A stretch of 64,000 nt of DNA. Origin: Gemmatimonadaceae bacterium. Lineage in GTDB: Bacteria; Latescibacterota; UBA2968; UBA8231. The notes beneath the pieces are model-generated. The model did not search any database. It saw nothing but the letters and a program-made list of their open reading frames with translations, and was not told the origin of the DNA. This document shows positions 17,101 through 23,659 of this stretch, in pieces; position 1 is the first letter of the stretch, and each line of letters begins with the position of its first letter. Both the position numbers and the translations under genes were made by a program. The stretch is taken from NCBI GenBank assembly GCA_002726335.1, contig PBSR01000214.1, positions 6,741-70,740 on the forward strand. The letters are read 5' to 3'.

Positions 17101-18588
17101 TTCGATCCAGTGGTCGGCAAAGCGTAGCCAGCGATAGTCGGGGCTGGAGTAGACACGATCGCCGGCGAGGCGCACCAGTTTGGTCAGGTTGTCGGCCTTG
17201 CCGAGGTACGGCTCCTCGAACTCGTTGATTTTCACCAGCAGGTGCGAACCGGTAGGCGAAGGGCGCTGGCTGATCACGACATAGGCGGCGTCACGTGAGG
17301 GCGAGTGCAACAACTCCGTGCGCACCTTCTCGACCAGCTGCAGTCGTCGCGACGTCAGGGCGGCGATGTCATCCGGGGCCACCGCAGGCAGCGCGACCCC
17401 TGAGACCATCTCATCGCCATGGTCTTCCACCCGTGCTCTGGCCAGATGCAGGCGTGCCATCAAGGCGTCCCGCTGGGCATCGAGGGCGGCTTCTTCATAA
17501 CGTTCGCAGGCGCCCTCCAACTGGATCAGTGACACCGGCAGGCTGCCCTGCAGCAGCATCTGCAGTTCCATCGCCGGCGACTGCAGCGCTTCGGCGTCCG
17601 CGGCCAGGTTCCACGCCTCGGTCCCCAAGGCGGGCCAACCCGCACCCGGATCGAGTTGGGCCGCATCGGCGAACAGGGTTCCCTGGTTGTGAAAGGCACG
17701 GCTCATCCGCCCGAAGACGAGTTGCTGACCCGCGGCGCGGGCCTCACCGGCCAGGCGACGAATGTTGTCAGCCTCGACATCGTGGTCGTAGTCACGCAGG
17801 ATGGCGTAGAGCAGCAGGCGTTTCTCATCGACATCGGCGTCGCTGTCCAGTACCTCTCCTGCGGCCTGACGGTCGTAGGGTAGATCGACGCGGTCCTGTC
17901 CCAGGATCCAGGTGACCCAACGGTCGAGAGACTCATCGTCGGTCGTGCGCACGGCGCGTCGAAGAAACAGAGACAGCAGGTTTCCCGAGTCGAGATAGGG
18001 ACCCTCGAGCACGCCGTGGAGCAGGGCGCGATCGGCTCGACCGAGGCGCTCGTACAGCCCGGCCGTCCAGTGCAGGGAGGCGCGAAGAGAGGCGCCGGCG
18101 ACGATGTCAAGGTGGGCGTACAGGCTCAGCGCGAGGGTCAACTCGAAGCCGCGTAACTGTTCGGGGGAACTGGTGCACAGTTCGTTCTTGCCGGCGTCGA
18201 GGCTGATACCCAATGCCGGCGCCACATCCGTCGACAGCCAGAGGTGCCCTCCGTCCCAATCCACGAGCCGCTCGTGGCCGGAGACAAAGTCGAGATGGAT
18301 CTCACCGCCGCAGACGGACTGCAGGCTGGTGGCCACTTCTGCAAGATGGGGATCCCCCTCGAAGCGCCGTGGCACGAGACGCAGGGCTCGCTCAAGGAGG
18401 AGGGACCCGAGACGGGTGGCTTCGTCGGCGTCGTCTGGCAGCCGCACGCCGCCATCGGCAAACAGGCGGGTGCCTGTCACGAGCGTGGCCGAACAGCGGA
18501 TCTGCCCGACACTGCGACGGCCGCGCCAGATGCCCTGCCGTCGCTGATAGTCCGCCACCAGGCGGAGGGGGAAGCTGCTGTCAGCCAC
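11149..18588 (-). CDS. 2,479-residue multidomain protein: UDP-sugar dehydrogenase-like core plus C-terminal ATP-grasp-like domain
   Basis: A giant cytoplasmic-looking protein (no signal peptide, no membrane segment). Residues 1-~920 are unrecognised and mostly helical. Residues ~930-1245 carry the signature of the UDP-glucose/GDP-mannose dehydrogenase family: YTPSRVDLG (938-946), then VGG. E992-x2-K995-x3-N999 follows in the middle domain, then GEGYGGYCVPKDGLF with catalytic-type C1050 and D1054, and YKPDTQDGR (K1216 to R1223) opening the UDP-binding domain. The Lys-Asn-Cys-Asp spacing fits the known enzymes, but no GxGxxG NAD-binding domain precedes it and about 100 residues are inserted between C1050 and K1216. 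Residues ~2130-2440 look ATP-grasp-like: VMIKDAAESGGRNA (K2164), VAIQEVIV, NVGRGGSLEQ (N2291), IEPNIGVG (E2414, N2416). The start overlaps the HDOD gene by 8 bp. Function unknown. Confidence 0.85.
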   Translation of the reverse strand: MADSSFPLRLVADYQRRQGIWRGRRSVGQIRCSATLVTGTRLFADGGVRLPDDADEATRLGSLLLERALRLVPRRFEGDPHLAEVATSLQSVCGGEIHLDFVSGHERLVDWDGGHLWLSTDVAPALGISLDAGKNELCTSSPEQLRGFELTLALSLYAHLDIVAGASLRASLHWTAGLYERLGRADRALLHGVLEGPYLDSGNLLSLFLRRAVRTTDDESLDRWVTWILGQDRVDLPYDRQAAGEVLDSDADVDEKRLLLYAILRDYDHDVEADNIRRLAGEARAAGQQLVFGRMSRAFHNQGTLFADAAQLDPGAGWPALGTEAWNLAADAEALQSPAMELQMLLQGSLPVSLIQLEGACERYEEAALDAQRDALMARLHLARARVEDHGDEMVSGVALPAVAPDDIAALTSRRLQLVEKVRTELLHSPSRDAAYVVISQRPSPTGSHLLVKINEFEEPYLGKADNLTKLVRLAGDRVYSSPDYRWLRFADHWIEAIPLFIKEEILVEEGGQETTRTVIDIAGMEESFREEMADHWAENVQAVLDSEHVSAARLLLWRETETSADNEEAAALEWSAGAAADDIAAAAVVVRFMANAPGGALQRLVEEEEIEPFDALLATVAVAVTDEESTWSRVRLAARNTSWREAVGRHLGPEVAAGIDGFLPITKGPRRPLPVLHVLTTQSAGMTQGYIRTWLEESMALYNVVAEAGLTAEVSARQSRFRLRLAALGSRIVHELGIWVEVEEIAAEENLEEISAVARVVGRNRSVQEEVAVLGALLELSEERTGNRSDEDVGDPDELAAILADHGEQLRQQALTRVVARNGHQLQEEIDATRKEDPSLSADEATMWTIEADEHYRQDLETFTRFLARSRLLEFWAAERGADGDDRRKNYLRRFQRLSKTTARKQILLERGLHVEALEPRHRFSAVGGSKRFHLLYTPSRVDLGHRERESVETWAQWVGGADRAAARVGRDVYGLINKTVRSYDSLTEPEVLKTGENASMASHFAFSNALSLMVTASAHGDVEEMGDQMSRRRDRIIHPAGEGYGGYCVPKDGLFLEFVLTLGRAEKLRQLGIPGEYHDVVAKAAHGLLDRRHEFSTRFEWESWAAEQLRTTAGVESLFGVRPGSDGPIPVFQLPRLAEVLEGLGQPELRDPERVTTALVARWGIHKMVAGGEHVNRFMPFFKTWLLRRGMAEAARRHDNVAASPVIVLTAEYKPDTQDGRFAAGMRKFEILCGTGDHLFHALDADGQTLASLLSEGYGAVAERGRGPRAARLLGLAPDTAETASSLTDLFPGPPTPSEIRVVSPTGLSTQDLLGYTSDTKLESIADSARAELVAADFSDAEIDASLATYGPHPDLWATASDVAADRGGQLAQQLDGRLHVLALQVLGPERTYERALQGADVLDTGIPHRDLLNLLSDPSQVCRLMLEGNPDSALVIVDGASGARRRAMNRFDVMLWFAAAERYARESVYTGIGLGQETVEGWRHAMRRHKRRAARLGDALRAGDTEAARAAYERIVDEIRAEQEVQQQLAEVDKLRRFGRLRPRDELLARALARIAAGVRLEDFTFGDFLAVGGVFLLDGAHQEEIDAWSRDLNRPADSGVSASLVDGLLHPAVEPQIEDFREEKGLESSNKAAEDRPVAALEARRQLGQRVARARALNERYRAAEAVETTEAGFDAAYEAAMSALGDGGVPVTDAAFGTFISHTRNALLALVSQHYDEDHADVAQVFVDHLSQLFLGREIDLENWRQVAGGYEDVGDFGRLSQAVVARDGVTSGAAALEQIARGAELFYILLAIETTLPYTRPDAEQDTTGLWRALADFYAETINDHFYEYCPWVYSRGVGYAYLTGQALYEFAVEHHAWLARYLRQVVVHHTEVGELPAQHQDLLLGNFTDGSQVDPIGASANSAAERRWRAYGQVRELAFIRNDGFPLPVVFPEFDPEVIDAEHRVNHVIALPVGRTHYSRALREGPTLAAELIAEGRPGANLIITRRCELVEHPGHSRPVAEIHSGHVYVSAAEYATALVRHAGLDEKQAANRSAGCHAKGIRLAVRFSRPVRAAVVYPFHGDPDYDSGRLEDCGLPFSVQSLFHTWTTYDKAKYPDIFDAGSGVDVPQEIDWLAAWTTRSIDERTAKGWIEDGLDDGGDYPGLRAFARQHRLVMIKDAAESGGRNARAFVLRKLADAEVDEEELESAVDFIYQISRRHNVAIQEVIVASPQYWATEAFMDSFVRRQVIEWGSAVERRRRPKSPLYGSHRVIVSTDDPAADVPLEEKWHLSHWITLNSKQLITNVGRGGSLEQFLPEFIHAAHREPLFDGLADAARRVMEALAAYERRSESAYVEEAGRHVGKDLTGVSYGTPRYMMLDFLVTPQFHEEGDLVEVEQESDGEPVYLLQRGGMRFPGTVSGWRIVMIEPNIGVGLWDRVALREEFHEHEASEAEQRAFDWDCVGANARIVLRDLSRGGEQYLQASRRMTGAPE

Positions 18589-19798
18589 CGGTCTGCTGGA
18601 GGAAACCGATGGTAGCGCTCTTGATCCGTGGCGCCAGCACGTAGCACAGCTTGAAAAAGTTCTTGAAGTCGATCATCTCCCACATGAAGGGAGGGATACC
18701 AATCCGGGTCATGACATCGACGAGATCTTCAAAGATCTCGGTGGCGATGACCTCCTCCACGGCATCGGGACCGGTCTTGGTCGACTTCTTCATCCCCTTG
18801 TCGATGCGTTCGAAGAGCAGCGTGAAGGGGTGCTGGGAATCGGCAACGGGATAGGGAAACAGGCAGTTGGCGGCCATGTTCGCGAAGGCCACCAGCTTCA
18901 GCAGATCCGGCGAGTGCTCCGAGACATCATGGTGGTGGATGATGACCTGACGCATGCTGTCATCCACCTCCCAGCGGTCGGCGAGGCGCCCGCCGATCAC
19001 CTGGTGGTCGATGTCCTTCATGAGGAAGCGCTCGATTTCGATCACCGGGCGGGCCCACATACTGTCCCCGGCCTGGGCCTCCTGGACCTCCTGCTCGACG
19101 AGGGTCATGACCAGCTCGAGGGAGTCCTCCAGGCACATCGTCATCGTGACCTTGCCGACGTCGTGGAGCAGACCCGAGGTGAAGGTCTCGTCATTCTCAC
19201 CGAGGCTGAACTTGCGCCACAGGCCGGTTTCTTTCAGCAACTCGGCTTCGTCTTCTTCGAGCTGATAGCGCTCGAATTCGGTCTTCGACTGCGAATCCTG
19301 CTCCTTGGGGTCTGCCGGCAGGGCCAGCAGCTTGGAGAAGAAGCCAACGGCCAGTGAGTGTCGCCAGAACTGGTCGATCGTCGCCTCTGACGTCTTCTGA
19401 AAGATCTGTCGGATCTGGCAGGCGGTGACGATCTCGCGGATCGTCTTGGCACTGGCCAGGGCGACGGCCTGATCGATGGTTTCCACGCGCGAGCGGAAGC
19501 CGTAACGGGCCGAGTTGAGGATGCGGAGGATGACGGTCTTGGTCGGCAGGTCGTCATCGATCGCTTCGGCCCACTTCTTCGGCGGGTCGAGATCGTCGAG
19601 CTCGGCGACCTTGCGCTGCGTATCGGGCAGGGAAGGGAAAGAGTTGACCGCGTCGAGACGCTTGTCGATGGCAGCCGCGCGCTCCTCCGGCGTCATGCTT
19701 TCGAGGTCCGAGCCAGCCACCGCCATGCCGGAGAGAATGTACTCCTGGATCAGCGGCTGATAGAAGGTCTCGTTGGCGTCCTTGGCCATCACCAGCAC
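18581..19798 (-). CDS. HDOD-domain protein (C-terminal part of an apparently frameshifted gene)
   Basis: A 405-residue frame with an HDOD domain, a catalytically weak HD-fold found in signalling proteins. SFPSLPDTQRKVAELDD opens the domain, LRILNSARYGFRSRVETIDQAVALAS follows, then FWRHSLAVGFFSKLLA and SGLLHDVGK. A later IIHHHDVSEH and DLLKLVAFANMAANCL match the family. Upstream in this frame the protein-like sequence continues (LGATPSEYSTTQHNLEELEVVLVMAK), joining the frame at 19789-20115 by a -1 shift. Alternatively it could start at ATG 19789 with GGAGG upstream, in a TGATG overlap. Its 3' end overlaps the giant gene by 8 bp, so it probably regulates or is co-produced with that system. Confidence 0.8.
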   Translation of the reverse strand: MLVMAKDANETFYQPLIQEYILSGMAVAGSDLESMTPEERAAAIDKRLDAVNSFPSLPDTQRKVAELDDLDPPKKWAEAIDDDLPTKTVILRILNSARYGFRSRVETIDQAVALASAKTIREIVTACQIRQIFQKTSEATIDQFWRHSLAVGFFSKLLALPADPKEQDSQSKTEFERYQLEEDEAELLKETGLWRKFSLGENDETFTSGLLHDVGKVTMTMCLEDSLELVMTLVEQEVQEAQAGDSMWARPVIEIERFLMKDIDHQVIGGRLADRWEVDDSMRQVIIHHHDVSEHSPDLLKLVAFANMAANCLFPYPVADSQHPFTLLFERIDKGMKKSTKTGPDAVEEVIATEIFEDLVDVMTRIGIPPFMWEMIDFKNFFKLCYVLAPRIKSATIGFLQQTGG

Positions 19799-20115
19799 GA
19801 CCTCCAGCTCTTCGAGGTTGTGCTGTGTCGTCGAGTACTCGCTGGGCGTTGCACCCAGTGGGCACGGGTGACCAGCATGCGGGCCACGGTAACGCCGTTG
19901 CCGCGTAGTCCCGGGCCGATGAGGACCATCTTCACATCGTCGATGAACTTCTTGAGGGTCGTTGCCACCTCGCCGGAGTCGGCACAGACCGCGTAGCGAA
20001 CCTGCTCATCGGCGTCGAGCAGGGCGTTTTCCACCTTCAGACCCTTGACGAAGGATGTGAGGTGGGGACGCGGGGCGATCTTGTCGCCGAGGATGATCAG
20101 GGGATTGCCGGCCAC
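19789..20115 (-). CDS. N-terminal receiver-like segment of the HDOD gene, separated by an apparent frameshift
   Basis: It starts at GTG 20115 with GGAGA six bases upstream. The first ~90 codons look like a receiver-type or other alpha/beta domain (PLIILGDKIAPRPHLTSF near the start, then KMVLIGPGLRGNGVTVARML). After MLVTRA the frame degenerates into Arg/Ser/Thr-rich sequence and stops at 19789, whereas the HDOD frame reads sensible protein over the same bases. One missing C in the GCCC run (plus-strand GGG at 19860-19862) would fuse both into one ~510-residue protein. I cannot tell a consensus error from a true mutation or recoding. A separate short gene coupled to HDOD is the alternative. Confidence 0.6.
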   Translation of the reverse strand: MAGNPLIILGDKIAPRPHLTSFVKGLKVENALLDADEQVRYAVCADSGEVATTLKKFIDDVKMVLIGPGLRGNGVTVARMLVTRAHWVQRPASTRRHSTTSKSWRSCW

Positions 20116-20240
20116 CGGTGTCTCCAGAGGAGTTGTCTACCCCTGGCGTAAGGCCATGCACGGGCAGGGAGATAGAGCCGGTTAAGGTAGCCCTGCCTGT
20201 CAGGGAGCGCAATCAGGGACCCGAATCCCGAACAGGACAA

Positions 20241-20274
20241 GAAAAACCCTCCGAAGCCTGGGGCTCCGGAGGGT
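20241..20274 (-). terminator. Intrinsic terminator after the NtrC-type gene
   Basis: On the minus strand an 8-bp GC-rich stem (ACCCTCCG with CGGAGGGT, 20246-20253 and 20267-20274) encloses a loop that can pair further (AGCC/GGCT). It is followed at once by TTTTTCTTG. It lies about 45 bp after the stop of the response regulator at 20320 and before the start of the HDOD operon, so it separates the two minus-strand units. Confidence 0.85.
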
Positions 20275-20319
20275 CTGATGGGAATGCGGTTGCCGACGGC
20301 GGCAACGAGCCGCCGGGTC

Positions 20320-21738
20320 TTATCCGGCGGCAGCCTCCGACTCCAGAATCGGCCGGCTATTGGCTGGCTTGAAAGCGTCCATTTCACCGTATTCGTGCAG
20401 CTTGTTGCGCAGCGTGCGGGTGCTGATGTCGAGTTGCGCGGCCGCCTCGGTCCGATTGCCGTTGAAGGCCTCCAGCGTCTTCATGATGAGGCGCCGCTCC
20501 ATCTCGTGCACCGTCAGCCCGACCTGCAGACCATCGTCACCGCCGGATGCCCCGGGCCCGTCGGCAATCTTGCGCGGGAAGTCAGCGACTGTGAGCAGGG
20601 GGCCGGAGGAAACGACGACGGCGCGTTCGATATAGTTCTCGAGTTCACGCACGTTGCCCGGCCAGTCGTAACGAGTCGCCAGCTCGAGGGCTCCATCGTC
20701 GATGCCCTCGATCTGCTTGCCGTTCTCCTCGTTGTAGCGCTCGATGAAGGAACGCACCAGGGCCGGCACATCCTCGACGCGGTCGCGCAGGGGCGGCATG
20801 TCGATCTCAATCACGTTCAGGCGATAGTACAGATCCTGACGGAAGTTGCCTTCTTCGACCTCCCTGGCCAGGTCGCGGTTCGTCGTGGCGACGATGCGCA
20901 CGTTGATCTTGATCGTCTGCGTGCTGCCGACGCGTTCGAACTCGCGTTCCTGCAACACGCGCAGAAGCTTGGCCTGCAGCGCCGGGTCGATCTCGCTGAT
21001 CTCGTCGAGGAGCAGCGTGCCGCCATCGGCCATTTCGAAGCGGCCGCGAGTCTGCTTGATGGCGCCGGTAAAGGCACCCTTCTCGTGGCCTAAGAGCTCT
21101 GACTCCATCAGGTCCTTCGGCAGGGCGGCGCAGTTGAGGCGGATGAACGGACCGTTGCGCCGGGCACTGTTGTAGTGCAGCGACCGAGCGACCAGTTCCT
21201 TGCCCGTGCCGCTCTCGCCCGTGACGAGCACGGTGGCCGGGCTGTCGGCGACGGTCTCGATGTAGCTGAAGACCTGCTCCATCGGCTTGGCTTTGCCGAT
21301 CATGTTGCCGAAACCATAGCGGCTCTGCAGTTCCGAGCGCAGGCGACGGTTCTCGCGCTCCGTCTCCTGAAACTTCAGCGCCCGTTCGACGACGATCTCG
21401 GTCTCTTCCGTGGTCGACTCGGACCCCTTCTGGATGTAGTCGTAGGCACCGTCTTTCATGGCGCGCACAGCATCCTCCACCGAGCTGTATGCCGTCATCA
21501 GGATGACGGTCAGCTCCGGCCACTTCGTCTTGACCTTGCCGAGCAGCTCAAGACCGCTCATGCCCGGCATCTTGATGTCGGACAGCATCAGGTCATACTC
21601 GGCCTCCTCCAGCTTCTGCAGGGCGCCGGAGGCAGCGGGGGCGGTGTCGACATCGTAGCCCCGGCGGATCAGGATTTCCTCCGTCGCGCCGCGAACGTAC
21701 GAGTCGTCGTCTACTACCAGGATGCGTTTCGTTGCCAT
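20320..21738 (-). CDS. Sigma-54-dependent response regulator, NtrC family
   Basis: A 472-residue activator with the full three-domain layout. The receiver domain has DDD near residue 10, the phospho-acceptor D54 in LSDIKMPG, and K near 105 in YDYIQKG. The AAA+ domain has GESGTGKE (Walker A), the sigma-54-contacting GAFTGA loop, GGTLLLDEI (Walker B) and NVRELEN. The C-terminal Fis-type helix-turn-helix has [28 protein letters not shown] 21738 follows AAGGAAGAG. It is encoded after its kinase, and a sigma-54-type promoter lies ahead of the cassette, so autoregulation or control of a sigma-54 regulon such as motility is plausible. Its targets are not visible. Confidence 0.95.
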   Translation of the reverse strand: MATKRILVVDDDSYVRGATEEILIRRGYDVDTAPAASGALQKLEEAEYDLMLSDIKMPGMSGLELLGKVKTKWPELTVILMTAYSSVEDAVRAMKDGAYDYIQKGSESTTEETEIVVERALKFQETERENRRLRSELQSRYGFGNMIGKAKPMEQVFSYIETVADSPATVLVTGESGTGKELVARSLHYNSARRNGPFIRLNCAALPKDLMESELLGHEKGAFTGAIKQTRGRFEMADGGTLLLDEISEIDPALQAKLLRVLQEREFERVGSTQTIKINVRIVATTNRDLAREVEEGNFRQDLYYRLNVIEIDMPPLRDRVEDVPALVRSFIERYNEENGKQIEGIDDGALELATRYDWPGNVRELENYIERAVVVSSGPLLTVADFPRKIADGPGASGGDDGLQVGLTVHEMERRLIMKTLEAFNGNRTEAAAQLDISTRTLRNKLHEYGEMDAFKPANSRPILESEAAAG

Positions 21739-21781
21739 GTCGATCTCTTCCTTGTGTTCGGTAAAGCCCGAGGGCTTTCGG

Positions 21782-23050
21782 TTACATGGGTAGAGCGATG
21801 GTGAAGCACGTACCCTGGTTTGGGACGCTGTCCACGGTGATGCGCCCACCGTGGGCTTCCACGATCTTTCGTGACGTCACCAGGCCGAGGCCGGTACCGT
21901 CTTCCTTGGTGGTGAAGAAGGGGGTGAACAGTTTGTCGCGGACGTCGGCTTCGATGCCAATGCCGCTGTCGCGAAGGTTGACGAGAGCCCAGTCGCCGTC
22001 CTCTGCACGCCGTGAGGTCAGCTCGACTTCGATCGCGCCGCCCTCGGGCATGGCCTGCTTGGCATTCAGCAGCAGATTCAGTACGACCTGATGAAACTGC
22101 TCGGTGTCGATCTGGCAGGTGCAGGGGTCCTGGGGGAAGCGTCGTTCGATGGTGACTTCCGGCGTCTTGCGGGCGGCATCGATCTCGAAGAAAGCAGCTG
22201 CTTCCTCGACGATCTGCGACAGGTCGACCGGGTGGGTGTTCAGGTTGAGCGGGCGGGTGTAGCTGAGCAGGCTGGAAACGATGCGATTCAGCCGGGCCAC
22301 GCCTTCGGTGATCTTGCGGACCATCTTGCGGTTCGGGTCATCGGCTTCCAGGTCGCGCTCCAACAGGTTGGCGAAACTGGCGATGCCACCGAGGGGATTA
22401 CGGATCTCGTGGGCGACGGTAGCGGCCATCTCACCCAGGGCAGCCAGCGTGTGCATGCGCTGCACCTGGTTTTCCAGGCGTTTCACCTCCGTCAGATCGT
22501 TGAAGGCCTCAATGGCGCCGAGGACATCATTGTTGCTGTCGCGTACCAGTGAGGTGCTGAAGCCGAGAGGGATGGAGCGTTCGTCGGCACGGCGCAGATT
22601 CTTTTCCTGATTCACCAGGCTGTCGCCCGATTCCAGGGTGTGCAATACGGACTTTTCGCGGCCGTCATCCACACCCATCACCTCTTCGTACGGCCGCCCC
22701 AGGACTTCCTCCTGGCTGCGCCCGGTAATCTCCTCTGCGGCCTGATTGAACAGGTTGATCCGGCCATCGAGGCCGACCACAAGGAGGCCATCCGTCATGC
22801 TTTCGAGGATGTTGTTCAGGTAGTTGGAGACCCGGTCCTTCTCCTCGAGACTGTCACGCAGATCACGGTTCGTCTCCTCGAGGCGAACGTTGAGGAACTC
22901 GAACTGTTCCTCCAACTGCTTGTAGGCCTCCATGTAGCGCCGGGTCGTCTCGTTGAACAGGGCGTACGAGTCGGCAAAGGCTTCCTCGAGGGGGACATCC
23001 GATGTCCCGCCGATCTGCAGCACGTGGTCGGCTGAGGTCTGGGTGGCCAT
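21782..23050 (-). CDS. PAS-domain sensor histidine kinase, NtrB/FleS-like
   Basis: A 422-residue cytoplasmic kinase. An N-terminal helical segment with a probable coiled coil (about 40-75) leads to a PAS domain (ILESMTDGLLVVGLDGRINL through a VKRLENQVQ linker, about 80-200). The HisKA H-box VAHEIRNPLGG has phospho-acceptor H214. The HATPase N, G1 and G2 boxes follow (LLNAKQAM; RDSGIGI; GTGLGLVTSRKIVEAHGG). No membrane segments, as in NtrB and FleS. Its ATG overlaps the stop of the small upstream gene (TAATG). It should phosphorylate the regulator encoded 43 bp downstream. Confidence 0.94.
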   Translation of the reverse strand: MATQTSADHVLQIGGTSDVPLEEAFADSYALFNETTRRYMEAYKQLEEQFEFLNVRLEETNRDLRDSLEEKDRVSNYLNNILESMTDGLLVVGLDGRINLFNQAAEEITGRSQEEVLGRPYEEVMGVDDGREKSVLHTLESGDSLVNQEKNLRRADERSIPLGFSTSLVRDSNNDVLGAIEAFNDLTEVKRLENQVQRMHTLAALGEMAATVAHEIRNPLGGIASFANLLERDLEADDPNRKMVRKITEGVARLNRIVSSLLSYTRPLNLNTHPVDLSQIVEEAAAFFEIDAARKTPEVTIERRFPQDPCTCQIDTEQFHQVVLNLLLNAKQAMPEGGAIEVELTSRRAEDGDWALVNLRDSGIGIEADVRDKLFTPFFTTKEDGTGLGLVTSRKIVEAHGGRITVDSVPNQGTCFTIALPM

Positions 23051-23379
23051 TAGGCTCTCGTCCGCAGTCGCACGCCGCGGCGTGACATCAGGTCGCGGCT
23101 GATCTCGTCAAGCCGCATCAGTTCCGCGAGGTGTCCTGCCACTTCATCTCGTCTCTCGGCGCTGTTGGCTGGCAAGCGACCGCCAAACCGGGCGATCTGT
23201 TCCCGAACACCTGCCACCGCCTCGTATTCCCGCTGCAGCAGGGGGACGATATCGTCGGCTGCAGCACCCGCCTCGAGTCGGGTCAGCAAGTCCCTTGACG
23301 TCGACAGGGCCGTGGCGCAGTGATCCTCGAGGACCGACCAGGAATCGGTCAATGGCGCTGGAAGAGGTGTCTGGGTCAT
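23050..23379 (-). CDS. Small helical protein, possibly FliT/FlgN-like
   Basis: A 109-residue protein predicted to be almost wholly helical, with heptad-like leucines (LLTRLEAG, VPLLQREYEAVAGVREQIARF, HLAELMRLDEISRDLM) and a basic tail. Size and pattern resemble flagellar export chaperones of the FlgN/FliT kind, but the match is generic and I would not name it. It is the first gene after a sigma-54-type promoter and is translationally coupled to the sensor kinase (TAATG), so it may be a partner or modulator of the two-component pair. Confidence 0.7.
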   Translation of the reverse strand: MTQTPLPAPLTDSWSVLEDHCATALSTSRDLLTRLEAGAAADDIVPLLQREYEAVAGVREQIARFGGRLPANSAERRDEVAGHLAELMRLDEISRDLMSRRGVRLRTRA

Positions 23380-23433
23380 CTGAATCTGTCAGGGCTCCGA
23401 GAAGAGTAGGTCCGCCTGCACGATGGCCCCATT

Positions 23434-23449
23434 TGCAAATGTGGTACCA
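23434..23449 (-). promoter_or_regulatory. Sigma-54 (-24/-12) promoter
   Basis: On the minus strand the sequence TGGTACCACATTTGCA has the GG and GC dinucleotides exactly ten bases apart and closely follows the consensus TGGCAC-N4-TTTGCA. The predicted transcription start is near 23423, leaving a leader of about 45 bases before the ATG at 23379. It would drive the small helical gene, the kinase and the regulator, ending at the terminator at 20241. Confidence 0.75.
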
Positions 23450-23478
23450 ATGTGCCTAGAGGGCGGCAGAAAGTGCCA

Positions 23479-23500
23479 TTCCTCAGAGAGAAATGAGGAA
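23479..23500. promoter_or_regulatory. Inverted repeat upstream of the sigma-54 promoter
   Basis: TTCCTCA and TGAGGAA form a perfect 7-bp dyad separated by eight bases, centred about 65 bases upstream of the predicted transcription start. The location suits an activator site for the neighbouring NtrC-type protein, though classical enhancers often lie a little further away. The rest of 23380-23659 holds no gene I can support. Confidence 0.4.
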
Positions 23501-23659
23501 ATCCGGGAGGAATCCATAGCTCTCGACGGATCCGACACGGCGCAGAACCGGCAAGGTTTTCCCTGGCAGATGGGAAATTCCTGCCGACTTAGGCCAATAT
23601 AGAAAGGAACGCGAAGAAGTGGAACTAGAAAGAGCGGTGAACCAGCAAACCGGCGGTGG

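Noticed and set aside
11149..18588. Giant gene as a non-ribosomal peptide or polyketide synthase
   Set aside because: Its length suggested this, but there is no adenylation, condensation, ketosynthase or carrier-protein motif in the translation.
23425..23440. Possible plus-strand sigma-54 site (TGGCCCCATTTGCA)
   Set aside because: GG and GC are only eight bases apart, not ten; the minus-strand site in the same stretch has the correct spacing.
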